A DNA stretch of 11,303 nucleotides from Candidatus Aminicenantota bacterium (lineage in GTDB: Bacteria > Acidobacteriota > Aminicenantia > UBA2199), in assembly GCA_026393775.1 (NCBI GenBank), contig JAPKZM010000155.1, positions 1 through 11,303 on the forward strand, read 5' to 3'. This document shows, one piece after another, positions 1-6,848 of this stretch; within the stretch, counting starts at the first letter, position 1, and each line of letters opens with the position of its first letter. The notes under the pieces were generated by a model that did not search any database, had not been told where the DNA came from, and worked only from the letters and a program-made list of their open reading frames with translations. Position numbers and translations under genes: made by a program.

Positions 1-186
1 GGGCGGCGTGGCGGCTGAAACGGCCTCAAGCCGGGCGATGTCATCCTGGCCGTCAACCGCAGCGAGATCGAAAGCGTGGAGCAGTTTAAGCGCATCCTGT
101 CCGGCCGGCGTGGCGGCTCCATGGTCCTGCTGCTGATCAACCGTAACGGCGACGAGGTCTATCTCCGTTTCCCGTTGCCTGAATGA
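1..186 (+). CDS. C-terminal PDZ domain of a Do/HtrA-family protease (5' partial, apparent frameshift)
   Basis: From about base 19 to the stop at 184-186 the frame encodes the end of a PDZ domain: NGLKPGDVILAVN, then SVEQFKRIL, then a closing strand (VLLLINRNGDEVYLRF). This matches the last PDZ domain of DegP/DegQ-type periplasmic serine proteases, which recognises protein substrates and regulates the protease. The catalytic domain would lie outside the window. Bases 2-19 read GGVAAE in a different frame, and the expected GGVAAE-NGLKPGD needs one more A in the A-run at 18-20; as given, the downstream frame meets TGA at 16-18. This is either a real frameshift or a homopolymer error at the sequence edge. 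The stop overlaps the next start by ATGA. The PDZ identity is secure; the exact family (DegP-like or another PDZ protease) is inferred. Confidence 0.7.
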
Positions 187-995
187 TTTTTTACAAAACC
201 AGTTCCTTCGGCAACGATTTCATCGAGATCGACGAAAACGATCTGCCGGCTCCGGGGACGGACAAGCGCCTACTGGCCAGGGAGATCTGCGCCCGGCATC
301 ATGGCGTCGGCGCCGACGGGGTGGTCTTCTACCGCCTGCGGGACGATGGCATCCAGTTTCAAATCCATAACCGCGACGGCGGCGAGGCGGAATTGTCGGG
401 CCATGGCATGGCCGGCCTGGCCGCCGTGCTGCACGAGCGCCGCCTGGCCTCTTCGCCGTTGCTCCTCCACACCCGAAGTGGGCCGCGGCAGGTGACATGG
501 CTGGGCCGTGACGGCCCCGTGTTCCAATTGCAGGTCGAGATCGGCACGGCCGATTTTGATGACCAGCGCTCGTTCCCGTTCTTGCAGGAAAAACACGAAA
601 GCTATGTCATGGCCGGACTGGAGTTTTATCCGGTCTCGGTCGGCAATCCTCACGCCGTCGTTCTCTGCCCGGAAGAGCCGGCGGCTGAAACGCTGCCGGT
701 TTTGGGGGAAGAACTAGCCCATGACCTTCATTTCCCCTTTGGAGTCAACGTGGAATTCGTTCATTTCTCCAGCGCAGATTCTTGCCGTGTCTTTTTCTAT
801 GAACGGGGCGTCGGACCGACCCTGGCCTCTTCCACCGGCAGCGCTGCGGTATTCGCCGTGCTGCGGCGGCTGGGCCGGGTCCAAGACAGCTTGTCCATCG
901 ATTGCGGTGCCGACAGGATCGCCGTCTCCTGGAAGCAGGGCATCTTCATTCACAATTTCACCCGCCTGATTTGCCGGGGGGAGTATTTTCAATGA
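183..995 (+). CDS. dapF: Diaminopimelate epimerase-family protein lacking both catalytic cysteines
   Basis: This 270-residue protein has the length and architecture of DapF, which interconverts LL- and meso-diaminopimelate for lysine and peptidoglycan synthesis. Visible family motifs are GNDF (10-13), GVGADG (41-46), N63 followed by DGGE, GNPHAV (154-159), N189 and YERG (206-209). The two catalytic cysteines, normally in CGNG and ACGTG/ACGSG, are both serine: S72 in LSGHG and S216 in LASSTG. The C-terminal MTGPA-like segment is also not conserved. The fold call is strong, but epimerase activity is doubtful; it may be a divergent or repurposed member of the DapF/PhzF/proline-racemase fold. The start has no Shine-Dalgarno and overlaps the upstream stop (ATGA), which suggests translational coupling to the PDZ gene. 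Confidence 0.85.
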   Translation: MIFYKTSSFGNDFIEIDENDLPAPGTDKRLLAREICARHHGVGADGVVFYRLRDDGIQFQIHNRDGGEAELSGHGMAGLAAVLHERRLASSPLLLHTRSGPRQVTWLGRDGPVFQLQVEIGTADFDDQRSFPFLQEKHESYVMAGLEFYPVSVGNPHAVVLCPEEPAAETLPVLGEELAHDLHFPFGVNVEFVHFSSADSCRVFFYERGVGPTLASSTGSAAVFAVLRRLGRVQDSLSIDCGADRIAVSWKQGIFIHNFTRLICRGEYFQ

Positions 996-1114
996 AAAAG
1001 GTCGCCCCCTCTCCGGCTGCCAGAAAATCATTCCCGGCCTGTTTGCCAACCATGTCTAAAAAATATATCGCACCGAATTTTCTAGCGCTGCAATCCGATT
1101 GGAGGTATGCATGA
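992..1114 (+). CDS. Possible small protein, 40 residues, unknown function
   Basis: A 40-codon ORF starts MKKVAPSPAARK and ends SDWRYA. Its ATG overlaps the dapF stop (ATGA at 992-995), and its TGA overlaps the next ATG (ATGA at 1111-1114). A strong GGAG at 980-983 sits eight bases before the start. It is basic, has no clear membrane segment or signal peptide, and I recognise no family. The double ATGA coupling and good ribosome site favour translation. The short length and lack of homology leave open that it is only spacer DNA. Confidence 0.3.
   Translation: MKKVAPSPAARKSFPACLPTMSKKYIAPNFLALQSDWRYA
1101..1105 (+). promoter_or_regulatory. Shine-Dalgarno GGAGG fixing the start at 1111
   Basis: GGAGG lies five bases before ATG 1111. 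A longer reading from TTG 1099 would put this ribosome site inside the gene and push the signal peptide away from the N-terminus, so ATG 1111 is the better start. Confidence 0.75.
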
Positions 1115-1737
1115 AAAAGTCGCTTGGCTTGGTTTTGCTGGTGTTCCTTTTTTCCGCTTCCGCCTTCGCCGCCGGAGGGAAACTCATATTCAACCTCTAT
1201 GGCGACATTATGGACCTGCCCGCCAACAACTTCACCGGCCAGGTCAGTCAATTCAAGATCTTTTATGAGGCGAAAGCCGCCTACCTGATCTCGGGCAACC
1301 TGTACATGTGGGCCAGTCACGGCTATTTTCCGTTGAACGATAGCTGGGCGGATTGGAGCTCGAAAAATTCGTTCACCCAGGATATCCATGTGGAACGCAC
1401 CGTGGCTAAAAGGATCATTGCCGGAGGCTGCGGCTTCTTCGCCGGCTACCTGCGAGAGGAACAATTCGCCATGAGAGGGGAGATCGGCCTCTGTTCGATC
1501 GCCAATGACATCGATTCGACGACCAGCGACATTAGCTCGAATGCCATCCTTCATGCCGAAGCGGTCAAGCAGGCGGGGATCGGCCTGCGGGCGAACCTGG
1601 CTTTTACCTACGGGCTTTATAAGAATATTTTTGCAGAGCTGGCCATCGGCTACATGTACGCGTCCGATACGATAAACGATGTGCGCAGCAGCCTGGGCGG
1701 CTGGCATCTGCAAATTGGCCTGGGAATATCTCTATAA
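1111..1737 (+). CDS. Exported protein, probable small outer-membrane beta-barrel
   Basis: This 208-residue protein begins with a clear Sec signal peptide: MKK, a hydrophobic core (LGLVLLVFLF), and a likely signal peptidase I site after SASAFA, near residue 20. The mature part has alternating hydrophobic and aromatic strands, with glycine- and tyrosine-rich segments such as GGCGFFAGYL, GIGLRANLAFTYGLY and FAELAIGYMYA. It ends in a strand, LQIGLGISL. This resembles small OmpW/OmpX-like or surface-antigen barrels, but I cannot name a family. There are three cysteines in the mature part. The next gene starts 17 bases downstream, so the two are probably co-transcribed. Export is well supported; the barrel fold is inferred. 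Confidence 0.7.
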   Translation: MKKSLGLVLLVFLFSASAFAAGGKLIFNLYGDIMDLPANNFTGQVSQFKIFYEAKAAYLISGNLYMWASHGYFPLNDSWADWSSKNSFTQDIHVERTVAKRIIAGGCGFFAGYLREEQFAMRGEIGLCSIANDIDSTTSDISSNAILHAEAVKQAGIGLRANLAFTYGLYKNIFAELAIGYMYASDTINDVRSSLGGWHLQIGLGISL

Positions 1738-1754
1738 AAACTAGCGAGGATAAA

Positions 1755-2657
1755 ATGAAAAGAAAAATAGTCCTGATCCTAGTCGCGGCCTTGGCGGCGG
1801 CCATTTTTTCGTTCGACGCGTGCAAGCAAGCGGAGACAACGGCCAGTACACTGCTCGTCCTGGTTTCCGATGGCGTGACGGGACTCCCGGGCACGGGAAC
1901 GTATAATCAGGTAATCGGGGATCAAATCCAATACCGCTTCACCCTGAAACCAGACTACAGCGCCTTGACTGTACTTTTTGACGGCGTGGCGATCGCGGCC
2001 AGCGGGACCCTGACTCTTTCTGCCAGTGAACATACTCTCCAAGCCTATGCCGATGACCTTTTCCAATGCGGCTTGACCGTCACTCTGGCAGACGGGGTGA
2101 TCGGAACGCCGGCGGCGGGCACATTCAATTACCCGCAGGGTACCCTGGTCGACTACAGTTTCTCGCTCGCTGACGGCTACTACAATCTGGCGGTCGCTCT
2201 GGATGGAACGGTGGTTGATACCAGCGGCACCATCACCATGTCCGAGAATCACACGCTCCAGGTGGAGGCCACGGCGGGGAAAAAAATCCGGGGCACCTGG
2301 CTGCTGGCGGAAACTTACGACGACGGAAGCACTTTCAATGGCAGCGCCACCTTCAGCGGCAATTATGCGAGCGGCACCGTGATCGCCAGCGACGGCGGCA
2401 GCGGCGCGTACACCTTTATCGGCTCCACGGTCGCCTTCAACCTCGTCTTTCCCAACGTCACCTACGAGTATACGGGAAAATTTTCCGATGACGATACGAT
2501 GAGCGGGACATGCAAACGCTACCAAACAGCCGACAACGTGATCAGTGGCGCCTGGATCGCCACCCGGGAATCCTCGGCGACCGCGACATCGCTGCGCCAT
2601 GCCGGTGGCGCCGGCCGCGGCGGGAAAGGGGACTCGCGGCGACGCGCCAGCCAGTGA
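1755..2657 (+). CDS. Probable lipoprotein with two InlB-like repeats and a lipocalin-like C-terminal domain
   Basis: The 300-residue protein starts MKRKIVLILVAALAAAIF and has a candidate lipobox ending at C23 (FDAC, not ideal because of the Asp). Two related repeats follow, about residues 34-99 and 108-172. Each has the pattern SDG/ADG-V-G-P-GT-Y/F-G--Y-F-L--Y---V--DG-----SGT-T---HTLQ, like divergent InlB B-repeat domains of cell-surface proteins. Residues 178-271 (RGTW ... SGAWIATR) resemble the small lipocalin-like barrel common after such repeats. The last 29 residues are Ser, Gly, Ala and Arg rich and unlike the rest. GAGGA at 1746-1750 precedes the start. The likely location is the cell envelope; no enzymatic residues are visible and the ligand is unknown. 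Confidence 0.7.
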   Translation: MKRKIVLILVAALAAAIFSFDACKQAETTASTLLVLVSDGVTGLPGTGTYNQVIGDQIQYRFTLKPDYSALTVLFDGVAIAASGTLTLSASEHTLQAYADDLFQCGLTVTLADGVIGTPAAGTFNYPQGTLVDYSFSLADGYYNLAVALDGTVVDTSGTITMSENHTLQVEATAGKKIRGTWLLAETYDDGSTFNGSATFSGNYASGTVIASDGGSGAYTFIGSTVAFNLVFPNVTYEYTGKFSDDDTMSGTCKRYQTADNVISGAWIATRESSATATSLRHAGGAGRGGKGDSRRRASQ

Positions 2658-2684
2658 CCTTCCCTTTGCCCGTGGGGGCGCCCT

Positions 2685-3374
2685 ATGGCGAACTGTAGCA
2701 ATTGCGGCGCTCCGCTGAGCGGGAGCCTCCTGATCTGCCAGTATTGCAAGACCCGCCAGGATGTGGACCTGGCCATGATCCACCGCTTCACGATCGAAAA
2801 ACCCGACTCGGAGCGGATTTGCCCCCGCTGCCATATCCCCCTGCAGACCATCGACCTGCATCTAGGAAAGAAATTTTACATCGAGCGCTGCGTACGCTGC
2901 CTGGGTTTGTTCTTCGATCCCGGCGAACTGGAGGCTCTCCTGGACACGGCGGTCACCCATGTCTATGAAACCGACCGCCAGCGCCTCGATGAACTCCAGA
3001 ACGTCAAGCGCAGCAGCGAATATCCGCTGGGCTACATCGACTGCCCCGTCTGCAAAAAACTGATGAACCGCATCAATTTCGGTTCCCGCAGCGGCGTGAT
3101 CGCCGACAAGTGCCGGGACCACGGCCTATGGCTCGACGGCGGCGAGCTGCGCCAGGTCCTCGAATGGGTGAAAGCCGGCGGTGATCTCTACCATAAGCAG
3201 AAGGAGCTGGAAATCAAGCAACTGGAACTGGAACAGGAAAAGAAAAATTTTCAGTTTAAAGTGATAGACAATGCGTTCAGCGCCACCCGTGAAGTACCGG
3301 TGCCTGCGCCTGAAAATTATGAATTGGATCTACTGCCCATGATCGCCCGCTTGCTGAAAAAACTCTTTGCTTAG
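2685..3374 (+). CDS. Zinc-ribbon / zf-TFIIB domain protein with a C-terminal coiled coil
   Basis: This 229-residue protein has three putative zinc sites. The first is C4/C7 with C18/C21 (CSNC, CQYC). The second is C46/C49 with C69/C72 (CPRC, CVRC), followed by GLFFDPGELEALL, the signature of the zf-TFIIB family. The third is C120/C123 with C143/H146 (CPVC, CRDH), followed by GLWLDGGELRQVL, a second zf-TFIIB unit with His as the last ligand. Residues 170-190 are charged and heptad-like (KQKELEIKQLELEQEKK), probably coiled coil. There is no signal peptide, so it is probably cytoplasmic. The family has no settled function; nucleic-acid or protein binding is a guess. The stop is next to the following start, so it is likely coupled to the phosphatase-family gene. 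Confidence 0.8.
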   Translation: MANCSNCGAPLSGSLLICQYCKTRQDVDLAMIHRFTIEKPDSERICPRCHIPLQTIDLHLGKKFYIERCVRCLGLFFDPGELEALLDTAVTHVYETDRQRLDELQNVKRSSEYPLGYIDCPVCKKLMNRINFGSRSGVIADKCRDHGLWLDGGELRQVLEWVKAGGDLYHKQKELEIKQLELEQEKKNFQFKVIDNAFSATREVPVPAPENYELDLLPMIARLLKKLFA

Positions 3375-3381
3375 GTCGCCC

Positions 3382-4443
3382 ATGGTCCGGAACCCGTCAA
3401 AATGGCTTCTGGCGCTCATCGGCGTGCCGGCGTTGATCGTTTTTCTCTTCCTGGCGTTCCTGATTGTCAGCGATTACAGGCCCGAGGCGGAGATCCCCCT
3501 GGACATCGAACACAACCAGGATCTGATTCTGCAGAAAAACGTGCCCCTGACCGTCATGACCTTCAACATCGGTTACTGCGGACTCGACGCCGGGGAAGAT
3601 TTTTTCATGGACGGCGGCACGCACTCCCGTTGCCGAAACCTGGGGCAGACCTGGACCAACCTGAAGGAGATCACCCGCTTCCTGATTGCAGCAGCACCGG
3701 ACCTGCTGGCATTGCAGGAAGTGGACAGCCGCTCTTCAAGAAGCTACCGGGTCGACGAACGGGCTTACCTGCAAACCCATTTTCCCGGTCATGGCGGCGT
3801 TTTTGCTGTCAATTACCAGGTGCCCTGGGTACCCGTGCCCATAACCAGGCCCATGGGCGCGGTACAGAGCGGCTTGCTGACCCTTTCCCGATATCGGATA
3901 AGCGCTGCGGTCCGCTATCGCTACCCGGGCAGTGAAGCCTGGCCGCGGCAATTGGCCGAGCTCGACCGCTGTTTTCTCCAAATCCGCCTGCCGGTGGCGG
4001 GAGGCAAGGAATTGCTGCTGCTCAACTCCCATTTATCGGTCTTTGACAAGGGGGGCAGGATCAGGAAACTCCAGCTGGCCTATTTGCGCCAGCGGGTCAT
4101 GGCCGAATACGAGAGCGGCAATCACGTGATCGTAGGCGGGGATTGGAACCATGGATTGCCCGGCACCGACGCGAAACGTTTCAAGGCGGTCATGGCGCCG
4201 CCGGCATGGTACGTGATGATTCCGGAAGACTTCAGCCCTCCGGGTTTCGCCTGGGCGGTGGATAAAACCGTGCCCACGATCCGCAGCAACGGTTCGGCCT
4301 ATAAAGTGGGCGAGAACTTCGTCGCGGTCATCGACGGCTTCCTGGTCTCTCCCAACGTGGAAATAATAAGGGTAAGCGGGTGCGATCTGGATTTCCGGAA
4401 CAGCGACCATAATCCCGTGGCGGCGGTTTTTATTTTGCGCTAG
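3382..4443 (+). CDS. Membrane-anchored endonuclease/exonuclease/phosphatase (EEP) family protein
   Basis: The 353-residue protein has one N-terminal membrane segment (about residues 8-29) and then a full EEP domain. Visible catalytic motifs are MTFNIG (N62), LLALQEVD (E113), NSHLSVFDKGG (H217), VGGDWNH (D254, N256), VIDGFLVS (D318) and SDHNP (D342, H343). The metal-dependent hydrolase should therefore be active, with its domain probably on the outer face of the inner membrane. The substrate cannot be read from the sequence; the family includes phosphodiesterases acting on DNA, inositol phosphates and sphingomyelin. ATG 3382 has an AGG at 3373-3375. An in-frame TTG at 3367, overlapping the previous stop, would add five residues. 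Confidence 0.85.
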   Translation: MVRNPSKWLLALIGVPALIVFLFLAFLIVSDYRPEAEIPLDIEHNQDLILQKNVPLTVMTFNIGYCGLDAGEDFFMDGGTHSRCRNLGQTWTNLKEITRFLIAAAPDLLALQEVDSRSSRSYRVDERAYLQTHFPGHGGVFAVNYQVPWVPVPITRPMGAVQSGLLTLSRYRISAAVRYRYPGSEAWPRQLAELDRCFLQIRLPVAGGKELLLLNSHLSVFDKGGRIRKLQLAYLRQRVMAEYESGNHVIVGGDWNHGLPGTDAKRFKAVMAPPAWYVMIPEDFSPPGFAWAVDKTVPTIRSNGSAYKVGENFVAVIDGFLVSPNVEIIRVSGCDLDFRNSDHNPVAAVFILR

Positions 4444-4494
4444 GACTTACCCGCAGACAAGGTTGGCGTCTGCCCGCCGGGGTGTGTCGGTCCG

Positions 4495-5289
4495 TCAGCT
4501 GCCCGGGTCGTTTTCGGGGAAGACCATGGCGGACTTGAAACTCATGGCCTGAGGCTCTTTTTCGGCGATGGCCAGCAGCTTGCCGGCGTCGTCGAATATC
4601 CTGAAATAATCGTTGCTGACGCCCGGAAAGATCTTCAAGACGTCCGACGCCTTCAAGACCATGCCGTTGCAGATGCAGCGCCTGCCGGCCGGATTGACGA
4701 TCATCTTGGGAAACTCGCCCAGGAGCATCTCGATGGGAGTGACCGCCCGCAAGGCGTTGCCGGCGGCGGCCAGGGCTTCAATCTCGCCCAGGGTCAGCGC
4801 CTGCTGCAGGGTGAAAGCACCGATCCTCTCCCTTTTCAATTCGAGCAGGAAAGCGCCTACCCCGGTTTTTTGACCCAGGTCCTGGTGGCGGCGGGCGTAC
4901 TTGTAAAGCGGCCGGCCCTTGAACTTCTTGGCCGAGAACATCGGCGGCAACTGCATCTGCGCCCCGCGAAACTGGGCCAGCAACGCCTCCAGGTCGATGC
5001 GGAACAGGTCGATGCCCTGCTTGGCGCCTTGCGGTTCACCTTCGGAATCATAGGTGCTGGTCGCGAAACCGAAGCGGATCAGGCCGGTGTACAGTTTTTC
5101 CAGCTTGACGTAAAAATCGAAAAAACGGGTGGCCTGGCCTAGGGCGATCAGGATCACGCCGGTGGCTTGCGGGTCCAGGGTTCCGAAATGGCCAGCTTTC
5201 TTAGTGCCGTACAACCGGCGTATCCTCTCGACCACCGTGTGCGAGGTGACTCCTTTTTCCTTGTTGACGACGATCAGGCCGTGGATCAT
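4495..5289 (-). CDS. truB: tRNA pseudouridine-55 synthase, internally shortened
   Basis: TruB makes the T-loop pseudouridine at position 55 of tRNAs. The N-terminal half is typical: NKEKGVTS (9-16), GHFGTLDPQATGV (33-45) with catalytic D39, the substrate-stacking tyrosine Y67, and QLPPMFSAKKFKGRPLYKYAR (113-133). The sequence then jumps after RHQ directly to DLGQKTGVGAF (137-147), which aligns with the DLG--LGCGAH segment of the family. About 40 residues are missing, including the CSKGTYIR motif and its conserved Arg (R181 in E. coli). A PUA-like C-terminal part follows. Total length is 264 residues against roughly 300 normally. It is the last gene of the nusA operon and overlaps the upstream DHH gene by four bases. 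Family call is certain; activity is uncertain. Confidence 0.9.
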   Translation of the reverse strand: MIHGLIVVNKEKGVTSHTVVERIRRLYGTKKAGHFGTLDPQATGVILIALGQATRFFDFYVKLEKLYTGLIRFGFATSTYDSEGEPQGAKQGIDLFRIDLEALLAQFRGAQMQLPPMFSAKKFKGRPLYKYARRHQDLGQKTGVGAFLLELKRERIGAFTLQQALTLGEIEALAAAGNALRAVTPIEMLLGEFPKMIVNPAGRRCICNGMVLKASDVLKIFPGVSNDYFRIFDDAGKLLAIAEKEPQAMSFKSAMVFPENDPGS

Positions 5290-6236
5290 GGGAGTTGTTC
5301 GCGGATCAGCTGCAGGATCTCTTTCTTGGCCGCGGCGAGCTTGCCGCGATAGAAGAACCCGGCTGCGTGGGGATGGCCGCCGCCGTTGAAAGTCTGGGCG
5401 ACCTGCCGGGCGGAGAACTGATCGCGGGCGCGGATGGAGACACGGTAGTAATCAACGGCGATCTCCTTGAAGAACAATACCACCTGAACGCCCTGGATCG
5501 AACGGGCGACGGCGATGATATCCTCGGTCTCGATATCCTTCAGGCTGATGCGGTCGAGGAACGAGCGTCGAAAATCGATCACGGCCACGCGATTCTCCAG
5601 GGTCAATTCCAGGGTCGAAAGTACCTTGCTCAGCATCTGGATCTTTTCGAGCGGGTTGGTGTTGAACAGCAGGTTGCTGACCTCGCAAGGGGTGAAGCCG
5701 CCGCGGCTGGCCAGGTCGGAGGCGATGGCCAGCGATGCGGTCGTGGTGTTGGAATACTTGAATGAGCCGGTATCGGAAGCGATGGTGGCGTAGAGGTTGA
5801 AGGCGATGTCGCGACTGAAGCTCACGCCCATTTCCCGGCCCAGCTCGTAGATCAGCTCCCCGACGGCCGCGGCTTCCGGCACCACCCAGTTGATGTCGGC
5901 GTCATGGCTGCTGCTGGCGTGGTGGTCGATGTTGACGCAAAAATAATTCTTCAGGTTTTTTTGCCCGGTCCGTTCTTCGCTGCCGCCTTCGATCAGCACG
6001 ACCAGATCGAAGGGGTCGGGATGGATCTGGCGGAGAGCGATCTCCCCGTAGCCGGGGAGCAGATTGATGGGATGGGGGGCGGGATCGACATTGCAGTAAC
6101 GCGCGTCCTTTCCCATTTGCTTGAGCATGAGACACAAGGCCAGGCCGCTGCCGATGGAGTCGGCGTCGGGGCGGACGTGGGAGCTGATGGCAATGGTGCG
6201 GGCCTTGCCGATCCGTTCAGCGATTCGTGCTTTCAT
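5286..6236 (-). CDS. nrnA: DHH/DHHA1 phosphoesterase, NrnA-like (nanoRNase / pAp phosphatase)
   Basis: This 316-residue protein matches the NrnA group, which degrades 2-5-nucleotide RNAs and in many species dephosphorylates pAp. Motif I is HVRPDADSIGS (H20, D24, D26). Motif III is NIDHHAS (D104, H105, H106). Motif IV is ASDTGSF (D155). The DHHA1 domain carries GGGHPHAAGF (285-294). The motif II metal ligand, normally Asp in a VxxD...RxG context, is Glu here (VLIEGGSEERTG, E83). Its start overlaps rbfA by 20 bases and its stop overlaps truB by ATGA. The nrnA-like gene between rbfA and truB is a common bacterial arrangement and supports the call. Which substrate dominates cannot be told. Confidence 0.88.
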   Translation of the reverse strand: MKARIAERIGKARTIAISSHVRPDADSIGSGLALCLMLKQMGKDARYCNVDPAPHPINLLPGYGEIALRQIHPDPFDLVVLIEGGSEERTGQKNLKNYFCVNIDHHASSSHDADINWVVPEAAAVGELIYELGREMGVSFSRDIAFNLYATIASDTGSFKYSNTTTASLAIASDLASRGGFTPCEVSNLLFNTNPLEKIQMLSKVLSTLELTLENRVAVIDFRRSFLDRISLKDIETEDIIAVARSIQGVQVVLFFKEIAVDYYRVSIRARDQFSARQVAQTFNGGGHPHAAGFFYRGKLAAAKKEILQLIREQLP

Positions 6237-6564
6237 GGTCGTCGGGTTTGCTCCTGGCCGCGATCTTTTGATCGAAGGCGAAGGCCGGGTCCTTTTTGAA
6301 CTGGAGCTCGGGCATGTGGCGTAGGATCATTTTTTTGGCCAGCTGCCGCTTGATGAATCCCTGGGAACGCTGGAGTTGGCTCACGATGTCGTCCAGGGCC
6401 TGCAGCGGCGACGAGATGAAGATGTCGGCTTTCTTCAGATCGCCGCTGACCTCGATGCGCGCGATGGTGACGAATTTAAAATCGGGATTCAGGCTGTCCT
6501 TCATCAGGATTTCCCCCAGGGCTTGCTTGAGGGTGCTGGCGAATTTTTCCAGGCGGTAGGACAT
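6217..6564 (-). CDS. rbfA: Ribosome-binding factor A
   Basis: At 115 residues this has the usual RbfA size. RbfA binds the 30S subunit and helps mature the 5' end of 16S rRNA. Conserved features are the N-terminal helix (YRLEKFASTLKQALGEIL), the strand VTIARIEVSGDLKKADIFIS (residues 32-51), the QGFIKRQLAKKMILRHMPEL segment (68-87), and FKKDPAFAFDQKI near the end. The last 15 residues are polar. It sits two bases after the DUF503 gene, and its 3' end overlaps the DHH gene by 20 bases. Confidence 0.92.
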   Translation of the reverse strand: MSYRLEKFASTLKQALGEILMKDSLNPDFKFVTIARIEVSGDLKKADIFISSPLQALDDIVSQLQRSQGFIKRQLAKKMILRHMPELQFKKDPAFAFDQKIAARSKPDDHESTNR

Positions 6565-6566
6565 GA

Positions 6567-6848
6567 CTAGAAATACTGGATTTTCAACTGGGTGATCTGA
6601 ACGGTATAATTCAGGAAAATGAAATCCTCGATTCCCTTAAATGTACTGTCCAGGATAGCCCGGCAGGCTCCCAGCGAGACGATGGCAATCTGGGCTTTCT
6701 GCCACAGTTCCTGATAGGCGCTTTCGGCGACGGCGATATTGAATTTATTTTTCAGGCGCTTTTTCAGGCTGCTCAGCAGTTGCCTTTTTTCCTTCAGGCT
6801 GTGGAACTGATCGTTGAACAAGTCGATCACCATCATGCCGATCATCAT
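6567..6848 (-). CDS. DUF503 (YlxP-like) family protein
   Basis: This 93-residue protein carries the family's HSLKEKRQLLSSLKKRLKNKF segment (residues 16-36), followed by NIAVAESAYQELWQKAQIAIVSLG (37-60). DUF503/YlxP genes lie between infB and rbfA in many bacteria, as here; the role is thought to concern ribosome biogenesis but is poorly defined. The first ATG overlaps the infB stop (ATGA at 6845-6848), and rbfA starts two bases after its stop. The next in-frame ATG is codon 2, so the start could be one codon later. Confidence 0.85.
   Translation of the reverse strand: MMIGMMVIDLFNDQFHSLKEKRQLLSSLKKRLKNKFNIAVAESAYQELWQKAQIAIVSLGACRAILDSTFKGIEDFIFLNYTVQITQLKIQYF

Noticed and set aside
1043..1070. 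TTGCCA followed by TATATC as a promoter for the exported-protein gene
   Set aside because: The spacing is 15-17 bases depending on the -10 chosen and the match is weak; AT-rich DNA here makes chance likely.
1779..2861. 360-residue - strand ORF across the lipoprotein and zinc-ribbon genes
   Set aside because: It spans two convincing + strand genes, has no motif, and has the composition of an antisense shadow.
4453..4473. GCAGAC...GTCTGC inverted repeat between the convergent EEP and truB genes
   Set aside because: The position suits a bidirectional terminator, but the stem is only six pairs with a nine-base loop and there is no T-tract on either strand.
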